A DNA stretch of 64,000 nucleotides from Lichenostomus cassidix (lineage: Eukaryota > Chordata > Aves > Passeriformes > Meliphagidae), in the NCBI GenBank assembly GCA_008360975.2, contig CM039182.1, positions 14,170,324-14,234,323 of the forward strand. Reading direction: 5' to 3'. The position numbers and the translations under genes are program-made. Positions 40,901 through 48,621 of this stretch are shown in pieces. The notes under the pieces are model-generated. The model was not told the origin of the DNA. It saw only the letters and a list, made by a program, of their open reading frames with translations, and did not search any database. Each line of letters starts with the position of its first letter. Position 1 is the stretch's first letter.

Positions 40901-43900
40901 TTCCTTTGTCATTTTACTGGTTGGAATTGGTTTACTTGTTTTTTACCTGTGGCACAGCATCTGTAAATATTTACACCATTAACTTGAAGTATAATTTTGC
41001 TAAGTTCCTGCTGATATATTGGCTGTTTAGAGAAACTAAATATTTTTAATTAAACCTTCAGAATTTTGGAGCTAAATGTCTTTTAGATGCAGAAATTAAC
41101 TTCCTGTGCATAGAAATACATTAATCAGGCAGACTGTTTTTTGTCTTTTCCTTCCAGGCCCTATATGTAATTCTCAAGAAACCATTTATTTCTTTCAAAA
41201 TAGCTAACCTGATGAGAAGCAGGACTGGTTTTGAAACATAGCTGCATTTTAAAATTTCCACATCAATTCCATACATAAGCTACCATTTAGTTGGTTTTGC
41301 AAGTTTTTAATGACAGGCTTGTCTCTTGTAGTTTGAAAAATTAATGCTATTTACAAGGAGTTCCAAAAAGGTAAGGAAAAATTAGGGATGCATTGCAAAT
41401 TGAATAGGTTTTTTGTGCGTTTTGAAGAGTACTTGTTTTTTTTCTTTCAATGTCAGTTCCTTGGCTGATAAATGCAGTGTTGGTTCAGTGGGTAGTAATG
41501 CTAAATGTGTTTCTCTTTTCAGCAGTGAAAGCACCCAGCAATATAGACTCCACAGATCAGAAAAAGACCAAAACGAAGCTCAAGAAGTTTCTTACACGGC
41601 GCCCTACATTACAAGCTGTCCGTGAAAAAGGCTACATTAAGGGTAAATGAACCTTTTTAACAAAGGACATAATTTGAAAAGCTGAATTTCGTAGTTCATG
41701 TGTAAAATGGGGTTTAAATGGTCTAGTTTCCGAGTAAAATACTTGTGTATAGTTGGTTTAACAAAAGTCTTGGATGTATAGTGGAACTGGTGATTGATTG
41801 CTGTACTTCTGAGTGCTGTTACTAGCCATTAAACTGCTCGGAGGATGCCCTCTCCTTCAGCTCATTGCTGGCCAAACTGCAGTGAAAACTGAGGGCCCAG
41901 GAGCCCCTTTGGACTTGGACTGTAGCTAAGAAGCACTGCATTCCACCTTTCTGAGCTGGGAATCCAGGTAGCTGATCCTCATTTGTGCAAACAAGGGGAA
42001 GAAAAGCCCTTTGGGTGCAAAGCTGAGTGCATGTGCTCACCTGTTTCACAAGGGTGTTTTAGTCCATGTGGAACCAGACAATCATGTGCCATATCATAAG
42101 AAATGAAATATTTAGGAAAACCAGGATGAGGTTTCAGGAATCTTAACTTAAATAACTTTTTCCCATAACCTTCTTTGAATGTATACATTGTTTTAATTGT
42201 TTCACAAAGAGTGTTACAGATACTCTTGAATCAACATTATGAAATCTTTCCTTTTGTCACACTTGTAGAAATTTGAGAGAACAGTATTTGCACAGGTTTA
42301 AGTTACTGTGTTTGTGTAAATTATTGACTTGGTACTCATTGTAAAACTTCATTTATTTATTTATTTGTATGCTTTAGCAGGACTTGTAGGTGGTGCTCTA
42401 CTAGGGTCAAAATAGCATATGGGTAGGCAAATACCAGACCAAATCCTACTGTGATTTGCCTCACTACATACTTTAACAGGTGTGCTTCTGTTGCATGTGG
42501 CGTTTGATATATTTGTGTATCTGCAAATATAATTTACTTGTAAATGATGGAAATTTTGTTTAGGATAAGGAAGCATTATTCCCAGACTTTGACGTTTTGC
42601 TCTGCTTTACAGCTTAGTATTCATGTCATGGCTCAGTGACGTAAATTCTGACATTGGCAACAGTGAACACTAAGCCAAGTTTAATTTGTACATGTGCGTG
42701 CTAATGATTGGATTTTTAATAAAGACGTTAAGGAATGAAGAGTTTGGTTTTTATTTTAAAGCATGGTGTAAGTTTTAAAACTTGGATCTGCACTGTACAG
42801 TTTTATATGAATGAAAAATACAGAAGTCTTCATTTAAAAGCCCAGTGTACTTTTGTGGCTGCTGCAGAACAAGCTTAGTAAATGGAAAGCTTGGCAAACC
42901 CAGTATGAGCAGAAAAAATAGTGAAAAGTTCTAGAAGAAAAAATCCACTTGAAACAGCATGCACTAAGTGGAGAAGGAATTGTGCTAAAGTTTTGTTACA
43001 TGGAAAATCTAAAGTACAGAAGTTACTCTTAAGATGAGAAGAAAAACATACTACTGTATATGTTGAAACTATTAAAGTCCAAGGCAATTGTACCAAATTA
43101 CTTTGTTACATGCTACTATTTTCTTCTGCTACCTAATCTGCATTGCTTTACCTGCCACAGCTGCATGCTAGCCTGGCTTTCTGCTGCGTGGGCTTTTTCA
43201 ATCCTTTGCTACTGATTCTGCTTATAAAGCTTGCTGCGTGAGTAGCTGCCACAGGACTGAGGTGGTGTGGACCACTGGCCTTATTGTATCCAGCTAATAA
43301 TGCCATTCAATGCCCATTTTCATACTGTAAAGTTGGTTTGGTGTGCTGATTGGATTTCCCAAAGCAGCAGTCAAGGTGCAAGAGTCGTCGATCTACTGAA
43401 ATTACTGAACATGAAAAATGGGCTAGATGCTGTGCATGATTCAAACGCAAGAGCAATCTCTCTTTTGCAGAAGCTCTGAAGTAAGATACACTAGATTCTG
43501 GGAAGATGGCTACTTGTGTACCTAATTTAACAGATTAAACAAACACCCCTTCCCTTTAAGAGTGTGATCTTTGCTTCTCTATCTCAAGAACCCATGTCAT
43601 TCTCATGCATCTGAACAGAAGAGATCATCCATGATTTGGGCATCTTTGATGAAAACCATAAAAAAGGATCTGTCAAAGATTTTGGTGATAACACAATCTG
43701 AGCAAGACAAATTAACATGTTTCTCAAATTCACAGAGACTTTGCAAGATTCTCCTCTCTGTCCAAGCCGATTTTCATTTTTGCTCCACTTTATGATAGAA
43801 AATACTCCCCCTGCATTGTGTAATTTTGAAAATGAGACTAAAATGTGCCTTTGCCCAATCATATCTGTATTTAGATTCCAACCTTGCAGCCAGGTTGCCT

Positions 43901-46900
43901 ATGCATGGTCAGACTTGCATCCATTCAGAGCTCTGATCTAAAGGTCTGTCATTTACAAATTTGTGTCAGAACTTAAAAATGTCAGAAAACTCTACGTTAA
44001 AGTAAATGAATATATAATGCTGTGTTAAACAGTAGGTACAGTGAAAGATTGCAGGGTTTTTTCCCAAGCATTGCCAAAATCTTTCACTCTGGTTAAAGTT
44101 CATTATCCTTGTCGGAATTCTTAACAAAGATTACAATAAATGTATGCTGAGCTTGGAACGGGAATGGAGTGTAACAGGACACATTTGAATCCATTTGATT
44201 TCTTATTCCGGTATTGTCTATATGACTCTGAAAAGTATCATCTGATGGATTAAAATGATTTCAGTAGCAAAACTTCCTTCCTTGGAGGCTCACGTTTGTG
44301 CAAGTGCTGACGCTCTTTCTTGCTGGGAGCTTTTTCTCGCTGGGAGCTGCTGAGAACTCTTTTCAAAACTTTCCTATTTCCACTTCAATACTGCAACAAT
44401 TGTATCCAGTAGACTTTGCCCTTTGTAGAGGTTTGTTTTAACCTGAACTAGTTCTGTCACTTGAGTCCTGTTCCACTGTAAATCAGTCTCTTTACTTGGT
44501 TCCAGATCAAGTTTTTGGTTCAAATCTCACCAGCTTGTGTCAAAGAGAAAACAGCACGGTGCCAAAGTTCGTGAAGCTGTGCATTGAGCATGTTGAGGAA
44601 CATGGTATGGTTGAAATTTTTTGTTTACAAATCTCTCTTGCTCACCACTCCTAATGCTGAACATTTTAATCTTAAAATGCTGTTGGTTTATTTGGGGAAA
44701 ATAATCTGAAACTTGTATCTGGAGTTAGCTTTGGGTTTTCGAGAGTGAGGGCATAGGTGAGATCCAAAGTGGGGAGAGGGGAGGAAATCTCATATCTGAG
44801 AAACTGATGTGCTTCAGTATATTTGAAGCTGAGGAGAAGGCAGGACAGCCTCCTGGCAGCAAAACTCTAAGGCAAGAGGGATTACAAGAAGTAGTAGAAG
44901 AGCTCAGCTCATCAAGTTTTTTCAGAGTAAAAGTGAGACTATCAAAATGCAGCCATTATTTTTGGACGGTTTAAGCATGCTAACAATCACTTCTATTAAA
45001 ATTTCCTTGAAACAAACTTCTAGGAAAAAGTTGTATTCCTACTCTCTGTGTGCACTGACTGCCAGAAGACCAGTCTGTTGGTTTGATGCCCTTCAGCCAG
45101 TTACATGAATTGCTAAATTTTATGCAATTCTGGAGATTATCAGTGTCCACATACTGACTTCACCTTTTGTTTGCTTTCATTGAAAATATGTATTTTCTAC
45201 CTGATAACTGAGAACAATTTGTTTGAAAGCTACCTGTGACATTCTGGGTTGTGTGCTGTAAAGCACATCTTCACATTTTTGTTGAAAATATGTTGGCTGT
45301 GACTCCTGACTTGGCTGTAGTCTCTGCTGGTTTTCTTGCCTGTTTCTTGCTGTTGTCTTTGCCCTGTCTCTTGGAAAAGATGACTGAGAGGGGATTATGG
45401 CATCTCCCTAATCATCATTCAGATATTTACCAATCTGAGAACATTCTCTTGAGAATCAGGGTAAGTGTTACAGGGGAATACATGTGAATTCTAAGGCATC
45501 TTCCATGGGAACTTCATGTAGGACTTAGTTGCAGCCTGTAGTCCTCTTTGTCGATGCTTCTATCTTTTAGCCTGGGAGGGGAAAAAAACTGCTCCCATTG
45601 CATTACTGCAGTTTGACAAACTGCCACCTTGCTTGTGGCAGCAAGCTTTATTCCATTTGTGATCTGAAGATTGCAAGAAGGGGGTTATTTTGCTTTGTTC
45701 TTTTTGGTTTTTTAAGTTTCTTTTTTATTTTAAAGACAGGACTGCAGTGAAGATAGTGAAATTTTCCTTTTTTTAATACCTAAGGGGAACCTGACAGAAA
45801 TGAACAGCCTTTTTTTTTCCTACCTCTCCAACTCTTCTTCCTTCTGCCAATACACTTCAGTTCTTTCTGTAAAGGAAGGACTAGTGGATTATGGGGAAAA
45901 GGGATATGTCAGATGGTGCTGGTAACTGTGCTGTGTTGCATCAGACAACTCCTTGAGGAGCTACAGGGACTTGCAGGTATTCTGGCAGCACTCACCCTCT
46001 CAGTGGCATTGGCTCTCACCTGCTGCATTCAAGTGGCTTTTCAGATAAATTCTTTACCTTCTAATCACTGCTAACTGCAGCAGCAACCACAAAGACAGAG
46101 TTTTGTTCTTTTCTGGTCAAGTGTGCAGTCCTGAAAGGCAAGGGCTGCCCGTTTTAGTTCTGTAGGCTGTTGGGAACTCTGAGTGTGCATGAACATCATT
46201 CCCTCTCCATGTAAACCTGGTCACTTGACAACTTTGAGAAGCTCTCTGTGCATGAGTTGATTGTATTTTTCTTAACCATACATTAAAAATTGAACATTTG
46301 TATCCACAAAATACTTAGTTATTGCATGTTGGACTCCCATGTATTCCCTACCCACCTTCCAAGAGCATCTTAAGACATCTGATCTCACTGGGGAAACTTG
46401 GAGCTGTTGCCTCATTACTACTTGAATAGGAAGTTTCAGAGATTACTCTGAGCTTGATGCTGCTAAACTTGTGTCAGCAAGTTAAACCTCCTCTGTCTTA
46501 TATGCCCTACCCATCAGGAAAAAAGCTAGTTTAGCTTTTTTTTTTTCCTTTGTTACAAGGTGGATTTCCTTTGCTTTTAATTTTGCTGAGCAGACCTATA
46601 CATATGTAAAGTATTAAAATGGATTTATCCCTTTGTTTCAGGATTAGATATTGATGGCTTGTACAGAGTTAGTGGCAATCTTGCAGTGATACAGAAGCTG
46701 AGATTTGCAGTCAATCATGGTAAGCTTCCTCCAGCTATATTACAATGACATAATGACACATATTTTCAGATTGTAGAATTTCAGAGAAAACTCAGGAAAA
46801 AGATTTCTCTGTAAGTGTAGTATGTAATGAGAAATCATTGTCATCTTAGAAGTAAAGTTCCTTCAGAATTGCAGAATTGACTATGTAATAATATACGTCA

Positions 46901-48621
46901 CTTGGACCATAGAGGCATTTCTAGAACAGAATTCTGAAGAAAGATGGTAATAGAATTTGAGGAAAGGGGATTATTTCAAACAAAATAACTTACTACCTTA
47001 TGGAAAAACAGCAAGCATGGTAAGCTTCTACTAGCATTAAAATTGTAAGTTAATGGATTTTTTAAGCAAGATTTGCTACTGCCTTTTAGTGGGGCAGGGC
47101 TTAGCTCCTCTTCACTGTACTCTGTGTATAAAACCCTTTCTTCTGGCAATATCTTAGTGTTTTGTTCAGTGAAACTAGGAAGAGAACAGTAGCCCATCCA
47201 CAATCTGACCTCTCATTTCCTGATTGACAGGATCTAACAGTAAATTTTCTGTTATGCCAACAGCTCCTGTTCCCTTGTGGAAGATGCCCTAGGAGTAGGG
47301 GAGCTGTATGTAGGGCAGTAGGCAGAATTTAACCATCTCCATCTGCTGCTGCAGCTCTGTAACCCAGAATGGGATACAGAATGGGCTGAAGTGGAGCAAG
47401 TCTTCACTGCTTTGAAAGCAATAAGGACAGAAGAATAGCTAAATTTATTAAAAAAAAAAAAGCTTTTATAGCTGAAGTATTATCATTAATTATTTATTTT
47501 TCTCTCTCTCAGATGAGAAGCTGGACTTGAATGACAGTAAATGGGAAGACATACATGTCATCACAGGAGCCCTGAAAATGTTCTTCAGAGAATTGCCAGA
47601 GCCACTGTTCACTTACAACCACTTCAATGACTTTGTCAATGCAATTAGTAAGTCTGGAGAACTTGCATATGGTGTTTGGATAAGTCCTGTACAATTTTTA
47701 AAATCATTTTGGACATTAAAAGAATGTTTTGGTTATGAACGGGGTGACTTGTCCGACCTGCTTGTCCGTAATACTGGGGCGGGCCGGGAGGTGGCAGTGT
47801 CCTATCTCGGATTAGTGCTGCAAACCGTTCCCAGCTTTTGTTCCCAGCCTCCTCAATTTTATGCTAAAGTTTTAAACAAAAATACTGAGTTTTCGTTTCT
47901 AAACCTCATCCTTTTTGCAGAGCAAGAACCAAGGCAGCGTGTCCCTGCTGTTAAAGATTTAATCAAACAGTTGCCAAAACCAAATCAGGACACGATGCAG
48001 GTACTCTTTAGACACCTGAAAAGGTAAGTAACAGATAGAAGGAAAGGCTTTGTATTGGGATCCTCCCTTAAAGATAAATACTTCAATTAAAAGTACTAAA
48101 ACTGTTCCCACTGTATTTTTTTTTCCTGTATTGGACTCCATAAACGTGATAAATCCATGTGGTTTGTTATGAGTTGGCAGAGCACCAGACTTGAGACAGT
48201 GTGTTTCATACTGGTGATGTTTACTGCCAAGTCCTTTTGAGGGATTGTGAGAGGACCAAGAATGACATTTTAAAACAAAACTTTTTTCATAGAGAGAGGA
48301 ATTACAGCAGCTCTATGTCCTAATAGCGAGACTACTCATTAAATAAATACTCTGAATAGCCATTTGCTTTGAACTGTGTCTTTTTGTGTCATCCTATTGC
48401 TCTAACACTGATAAGTCTCTTTTTTGTGTATTTTTTTCTCTTTCAGAGTTGTAGAAAATGGAGAAAAGAACCGAATGACCTATCAAAGTATAGCAATAGT
48501 TTTTGGCCCAACCTTATTAAAACCAGAGAAAGAGACTGGAAACATAGCAGTCCACACAGTATACCAGAATCAGATTGTAGAGTTAATTCTACTGGAATTG
48601 AATTCCATCTTTGGACGCTGA
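7716..48621 (+). CDS. ARHGAP12: ARHGAP12, Rho GTPase-activating protein 12 (5'-partial, 16 coding exons)
   Basis: Sixteen exons joined at GT-AG sites give one open frame of 619 residues plus TGA. In order it shows WW1 (visible residues about 41-70, W43, W65), a WW-like segment (W115-W136), WW2 (W136-P161), a Ser/Arg-rich linker, PH (about 230-344), a Lys/Glu linker, and RhoGAP (about 424-615, arginine finger R465 in LYRVSGN, then FRELPEPLF and IVFGPTLL). Mammalian ARHGAP12 is about 846 residues, so roughly 227 N-terminal residues including the SH3 domain are upstream of this window. Family knowledge: the protein acts at cell junctions and the cortex, where its GAP domain stimulates GTP hydrolysis by Rac-type GTPases, PH binds phosphoinositides, and SH3/WW bind proline motifs. 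Paralogues ARHGAP27, ARHGAP15 and ARHGAP9 share the PH-RhoGAP end; the two canonical WW domains and exact linker wording favour ARHGAP12. Span here is about 41 kb. The gene call is by recalled similarity. Confidence 0.95.
7980..12861 (+). other. ARHGAP12: ARHGAP12 intron (4882 bp)
   Basis: Donor GTAGTT, acceptor ACTTGTAG. The frame stays open from the donor for 46 codons to TAG at 8118-8120, so retention would truncate the protein after WW1. A 28-bp near-perfect inverted repeat lies at 11323-11350. Otherwise I see AT-rich sequence without recognisable genes. Confidence 0.85.
11323..11350. repeat. Inverted repeat, 13-bp perfect arms with 2-nt spacer
   Basis: Left arm TAAACTTAAATAC (11323-11335) and right arm GTATTTAAGTTTA (11338-11350) are exact reverse complements separated by GT. 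It lies deep in an intron and could extrude or fold as a hairpin. I know of no function for it. Confidence 0.9.
12862..13002 (+). CDS. ARHGAP12: ARHGAP12 visible exon 2: 47-codon cassette with a WW-like segment
   Basis: 141 bp, phase 0/0, beginning HLSSEEN and ending YTNDYTNEK before GTACTT. The second half, from PPKGW, follows the WW pattern: Gly-Trp start, D-x-x-G turn, LYTND strand and T-N-E-K before the Trp that opens the next exon. Because it is frame-neutral and has a weak donor, skipping would remove 47 residues cleanly. I recall shorter mammalian ARHGAP12 isoforms of about this kind, but this is not checked. Confidence 0.95.
13003..14582 (+). other. ARHGAP12: ARHGAP12 intron (1580 bp)
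   Basis: Donor GTACTT, acceptor TTTCTGCAG. A T-tract lies near 13111-13125. A 113-codon open frame at 13859-14200 has no recognisable domain. Nothing else is visible. Confidence 0.85.
14583..14663 (+). CDS. ARHGAP12: ARHGAP12 visible exon 3: WW domain 2
   Basis: 81 bp, phase 0/0, 27 codons. It reads WIKHADEQGRPYYYSADG.. ending SEWELPK before GTGAGT. Both tryptophans (visible residues 136 and 158), the YYY strand and the closing Pro are present, so this is a canonical WW domain. The first Trp also serves as the closing Trp of the WW-like segment in the previous exon. The sequence agrees closely with mammalian ARHGAP12. Confidence 0.96.
17263..17320 (+). repeat. CAAA-rich simple sequence
   Basis: An A/C-only style stretch with irregular CAAA and CAACA units in the large intron. 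Confidence 0.6.
18552..18572. repeat. Short hairpin, 9-bp arms, 3-nt loop
   Basis: CTGCTCATC (18552-18560) and GATGAGCAG (18564-18572) are perfect reverse complements around AAA. It is intronic. Function is unknown and it may be chance. Confidence 0.75.
20085..20102 (+). repeat. AG dinucleotide microsatellite
   Basis: A run of AG units within an otherwise mixed-sequence intron. Short and likely length-variable. Confidence 0.7.
20561..20604 (+). repeat. Three spaced copies of TTCCCTTTAAAG
   Basis: Exact 12-mers occur at 20561-20572, 20576-20587 and 20593-20604, with start-to-start spacing of 15 and 17 bp. The core CCTTTAAAGG in the middle copy is palindromic. This is likely a decayed tandem duplication; a regulatory role is possible but not shown. 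Confidence 0.85.
22919..23044 (+). CDS. ARHGAP12: ARHGAP12 visible exon 4: basic linker between WW2 and PH
   Basis: 126 bp, phase 0/0, 42 codons, beginning YNASPQQQRDIIKSRSLDRR and ending TIVLDTNDK before GTAGGA. No folded domain. The RSRSLD-like stretch (KSRSLDRR) fits a basophilic kinase or 14-3-3 type site, which is inference. The wording matches mammalian ARHGAP12 almost exactly. Confidence 0.95.
23045..26264 (+). other. ARHGAP12: ARHGAP12 intron (3220 bp)
   Basis: Donor GTAGGA, acceptor ATTTTATAG. AT-rich with a T-tract near 25638-25650. No recognisable gene or repeat family. Confidence 0.85.
26265..26339 (+). CDS. ARHGAP12: ARHGAP12 visible exon 5: 25-codon Ser/Pro-rich cassette
   Basis: 75 bp, phase 0/0, encoding ESSSASKASFPENESSPSSP followed by KHQAT. 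The donor is non-consensus (ACA|GTCAGT) and the acceptor has a weak pyrimidine tract, so this is the exon most likely to be skipped. Removing it shortens the WW-PH linker by 25 residues. I recall a mammalian isoform lacking a segment of this size here. It carries three Ser-Pro or Ser-Ser-Pro sites. Confidence 0.92.
26340..29068 (+). other. ARHGAP12: ARHGAP12 intron (2729 bp)
   Basis: Donor GTCAGT, acceptor CTTATCTTACAG. It contains a 136-codon antisense open frame (27565-27975, minus) without a recognised domain. Otherwise AT-rich unique-looking sequence. Confidence 0.85.
29069..29130 (+). CDS. ARHGAP12: ARHGAP12 visible exon 6: start of PH domain
   Basis: 62 bp, phase 0 to 2, encoding GQEKYGLLNVTKITENGKKV and the first two bases of Arg before GTAAGT. 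The GLLNVTK..GKKVRKNW pattern is the first two strands of a PH domain, with the basic loop expected to contact phosphoinositide. Confidence 0.95.
29131..30785 (+). other. ARHGAP12: ARHGAP12 intron (1655 bp)
   Basis: Donor GTAAGT, acceptor ACAATTATTTACAG. It holds the clustered 11-bp repeat at 29753-29825. Nothing else recognised. Confidence 0.85.
29735..29840 (+). repeat. Clustered repeat of AGATGGCACAT with an internal inverted copy
   Basis: AGATGGCACAT occurs exactly at 29753-29763, 29784-29794, 29799-29809 and 29815-29825. An inverted TGCCATCT (29771-29778) can pair with AGATGGCA at 29753-29760. The flanking CATCCTCAGATTTAATT is also duplicated at both ends. This points to local duplications and an inversion or template-switch event in a small segment. 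Confidence 0.9.
30786..30867 (+). CDS. ARHGAP12: ARHGAP12 visible exon 7: PH domain, strands 2-3
   Basis: 82 bp, phase 2 to 0. It completes Arg and encodes KNWMSSWAVLQGSSVLFTKT followed by QGSGTGW before GTAAGC. The W-A-V-L-x-x-x-x-L-x-F pattern is typical of PH domains. Confidence 0.95.
30960..30991 (+). repeat. TA/TATATG microsatellite
   Basis: Alternating TA with interspersed G, close behind the exon 7 donor. Likely length-variable. Confidence 0.85.
37303..37308 (+). promoter_or_regulatory. ARHGAP12: NAGNAG tandem splice acceptor (CAGAAG) before PH exon
   Basis: AG at 37304-37305 and again at 37307-37308. Using the first adds AAG (Lys) between the Trp closing exon 7 and the Phe opening exon 8; using the second gives Trp-Phe as I recall for the human protein. 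CAG followed by AAG is a combination that can be used alternatively, with the first often stronger. Confidence 0.7.
37309..37410 (+). CDS. ARHGAP12: ARHGAP12 visible exon 8: PH domain, middle strands
   Basis: 102 bp from the second acceptor, phase 0/0, encoding FGVNQSKPEFTVDLKGALID, then WASKDKSSKKNVIE before GTATAT. The PEFTVDLKGA strand and the Lys/Ser-rich loop are typical of this family's PH domain. The start could be 37306 if the upstream AG is used. Confidence 0.93.
37411..37760 (+). other. ARHGAP12: ARHGAP12 intron (350 bp)
   Basis: Donor GTATAT, acceptor TTATTTCTTTAAAG. Short, AT-rich, nothing else seen. Confidence 0.9.
37761..37859 (+). CDS. ARHGAP12: ARHGAP12 visible exon 9: C-terminal helix of PH domain
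   Basis: 99 bp, phase 0/0, 33 codons: LKTRQGTELLIQSDNDSFIN then EWYKVLNYTINNP before GTATGT. The final helix carries the PH-invariant Trp (EWYKVL). Confidence 0.95.
37860..40415 (+). other. ARHGAP12: ARHGAP12 intron (2556 bp)
   Basis: Donor GTATGT, acceptor AATCCAACAG. A 9-bp-arm hairpin lies at 39613-39632 (TTCACTTCA/TGAAGTGAA). No gene recognised. Confidence 0.85.
39613..39632. repeat. Short hairpin, 9-bp arms, 2-nt loop
   Basis: TTCACTTCA (39613-39621) and TGAAGTGAA (39624-39632) are exact reverse complements. Function unknown. Confidence 0.75.
40416..40533 (+). CDS. ARHGAP12: ARHGAP12 visible exon 10: acidic then Lys/Glu-rich linker
   Basis: 118 bp, phase 0 to 1. It encodes VIESDETLMRSDDEVPDSPG then VEKQDKEKEKENKDSKKLR before GTGAGT. 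The Lys-Glu run comes from three exact AAAGAG units (40491-40508), a coding hexanucleotide repeat. DSPG is a proline-directed Ser site. No fold is expected; this is the PH-RhoGAP linker. Confidence 0.94.
40491..40508 (+). repeat. ARHGAP12: In-frame coding hexanucleotide repeat AAAGAG x3
   Basis: Three exact units in phase encode Lys-Glu three times in the PH-RhoGAP linker. Confidence 0.85.
40534..41522 (+). other. ARHGAP12: ARHGAP12 intron (989 bp)
   Basis: Donor GTGAGT, acceptor TTTCTCTTTTCAG at 41521-41522 followed by a second CAG. Nothing else seen. Confidence 0.88.
41520..41525 (+). promoter_or_regulatory. ARHGAP12: NAGNAG tandem splice acceptor (CAGCAG) before exon 11
   Basis: AG at 41521-41522 and 41524-41525. 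In phase 1 the first choice gives Ser-Val-Lys after Arg and the second gives Leu-Lys, so the products differ by Ser-Val versus Leu. CAGCAG is the classic form of alternatively used tandem acceptor. The first choice matches the human pattern I recall (Ser-Phe-Lys). Confidence 0.75.
41523..41642 (+). CDS. ARHGAP12: ARHGAP12 visible exon 11: basic linker before RhoGAP
   Basis: 120 bp from the first acceptor, phase 1/1. It encodes VKAPSNIDSTDQKKTKTKLK then KFLTRRPTLQAVREKGYIK before GTAAAT. Strongly basic, with the conserved RRPT..AVREKGYIKD lead-in to the GAP domain. Confidence 0.94.
41643..44505 (+). other. ARHGAP12: ARHGAP12 intron (2863 bp)
   Basis: Donor GTAAAT, acceptor TTGGTTCCAG. A short ATTT repeat lies at 42351-42367 and a 10-bp-plus direct repeat (CTGGGAGCT copies) near 44320-44350. 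No gene recognised. Confidence 0.85.
42351..42367 (+). repeat. ATTT tetranucleotide repeat, four units
   Basis: Four exact ATTT units within an intron. Confidence 0.85.
44506..44604 (+). CDS. ARHGAP12: ARHGAP12 visible exon 12: start of RhoGAP domain
   Basis: 99 bp, phase 1/1. It encodes QVFGSNLTSLCQRENSTVPK then FVKLCIEHVEEH before GTATGG. VFG..L..L and the PKFVKLCIEHVEEHG helix are the opening signature of RhoGAP domains. Confidence 0.95.
44605..46641 (+). other. ARHGAP12: ARHGAP12 intron (2037 bp)
   Basis: Donor GTATGG, acceptor TTTGTTTCAG. Poly-T stretches near 45800-45818 and 46538-46548. No gene recognised. Confidence 0.85.
46642..46719 (+). CDS. ARHGAP12: ARHGAP12 visible exon 13: RhoGAP arginine finger
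   Basis: 78 bp, phase 1/1. It encodes LDIDGLYRVSGNLAVIQKLR then FAVNH before GTAAGC. The Arg of LYRVSGN (visible residue 465) is the catalytic finger that inserts into the GTPase active site; the motif is intact, so GAP activity is expected. Confidence 0.96.
46720..47512 (+). other. ARHGAP12: ARHGAP12 intron (793 bp)
   Basis: Donor GTAAGC, acceptor TCTCTCTCTCAG. An A-run lies near 47450-47461. Nothing else seen. Confidence 0.88.
47513..47647 (+). CDS. ARHGAP12: ARHGAP12 visible exon 14: RhoGAP core
   Basis: 135 bp, phase 1/1. It encodes EKLDLNDSKWEDIHVITGAL, then KMFFRELPEPLFTYNHFNDF, then VNAI. KMFFRELPEPL is the RhoGAP hallmark helix-turn. The exon ends with the first base of Lys before a perfect GTAAGT donor. 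Confidence 0.96.
47648..47920 (+). other. ARHGAP12: 273-bp stop-free, frame-neutral intron within the RhoGAP domain
   Basis: Donor GTAAGT and acceptor CTTTTTGCAG are both strong, so splicing is expected. Yet the interval is exactly 91 codons with no stop in the gene's frame, and retention joins NAI and QEPRQR without a shift. The middle (about 47737-47830) is CpG-dense with a GGGGCGGGCCGGGAGG-type run at 47776-47791, unlike the surrounding introns. If translated, the insert would start SKSGELAYGVW and end FLNLILFAE. It would fall in the GAP fold between the FRELPEPLF helix and QEPRQR helix. Confidence 0.75.
47921..48023 (+). CDS. ARHGAP12: ARHGAP12 visible exon 15: RhoGAP helices
   Basis: 103 bp, phase 1 to 2. 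With the carried base it gives Lys then QEPRQRVPAVKDLIKQLPKP and NQDTMQVLFRHLK before GTAAGT. LIKQLPKPNQDTMQVLFRHL is a standard RhoGAP helix pair. Confidence 0.95.
48024..48446 (+). other. ARHGAP12: ARHGAP12 intron (423 bp)
   Basis: Donor GTAAGT, acceptor TTTCTCTTTCAG. The frame closes at once (TAA overlapping the donor), unlike the previous intron. Confidence 0.9.
48447..48621 (+). CDS. ARHGAP12: ARHGAP12 last coding exon: end of RhoGAP and stop
   Basis: 175 bp, phase 2. It encodes VVENGEKNRMTYQSIAIVFG, PTLLKPEKETGNIAVHTVYQ, then NQIVELILLELNSIFGR and TGA (48619-48621). IVFGPTLL is the conserved RhoGAP motif; the usual Asn-Leu-Ala before it is Ser-Ile-Ala, as I recall for mammalian ARHGAP12. 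The C terminus matches the human ending. Confidence 0.96.

Noticed and set aside
48445..48448. AGAG tandem acceptor before the last exon
   Set aside because: The second AG would shift the frame by two and lose the conserved Arg-Val-Val-Glu junction; only the first fits.
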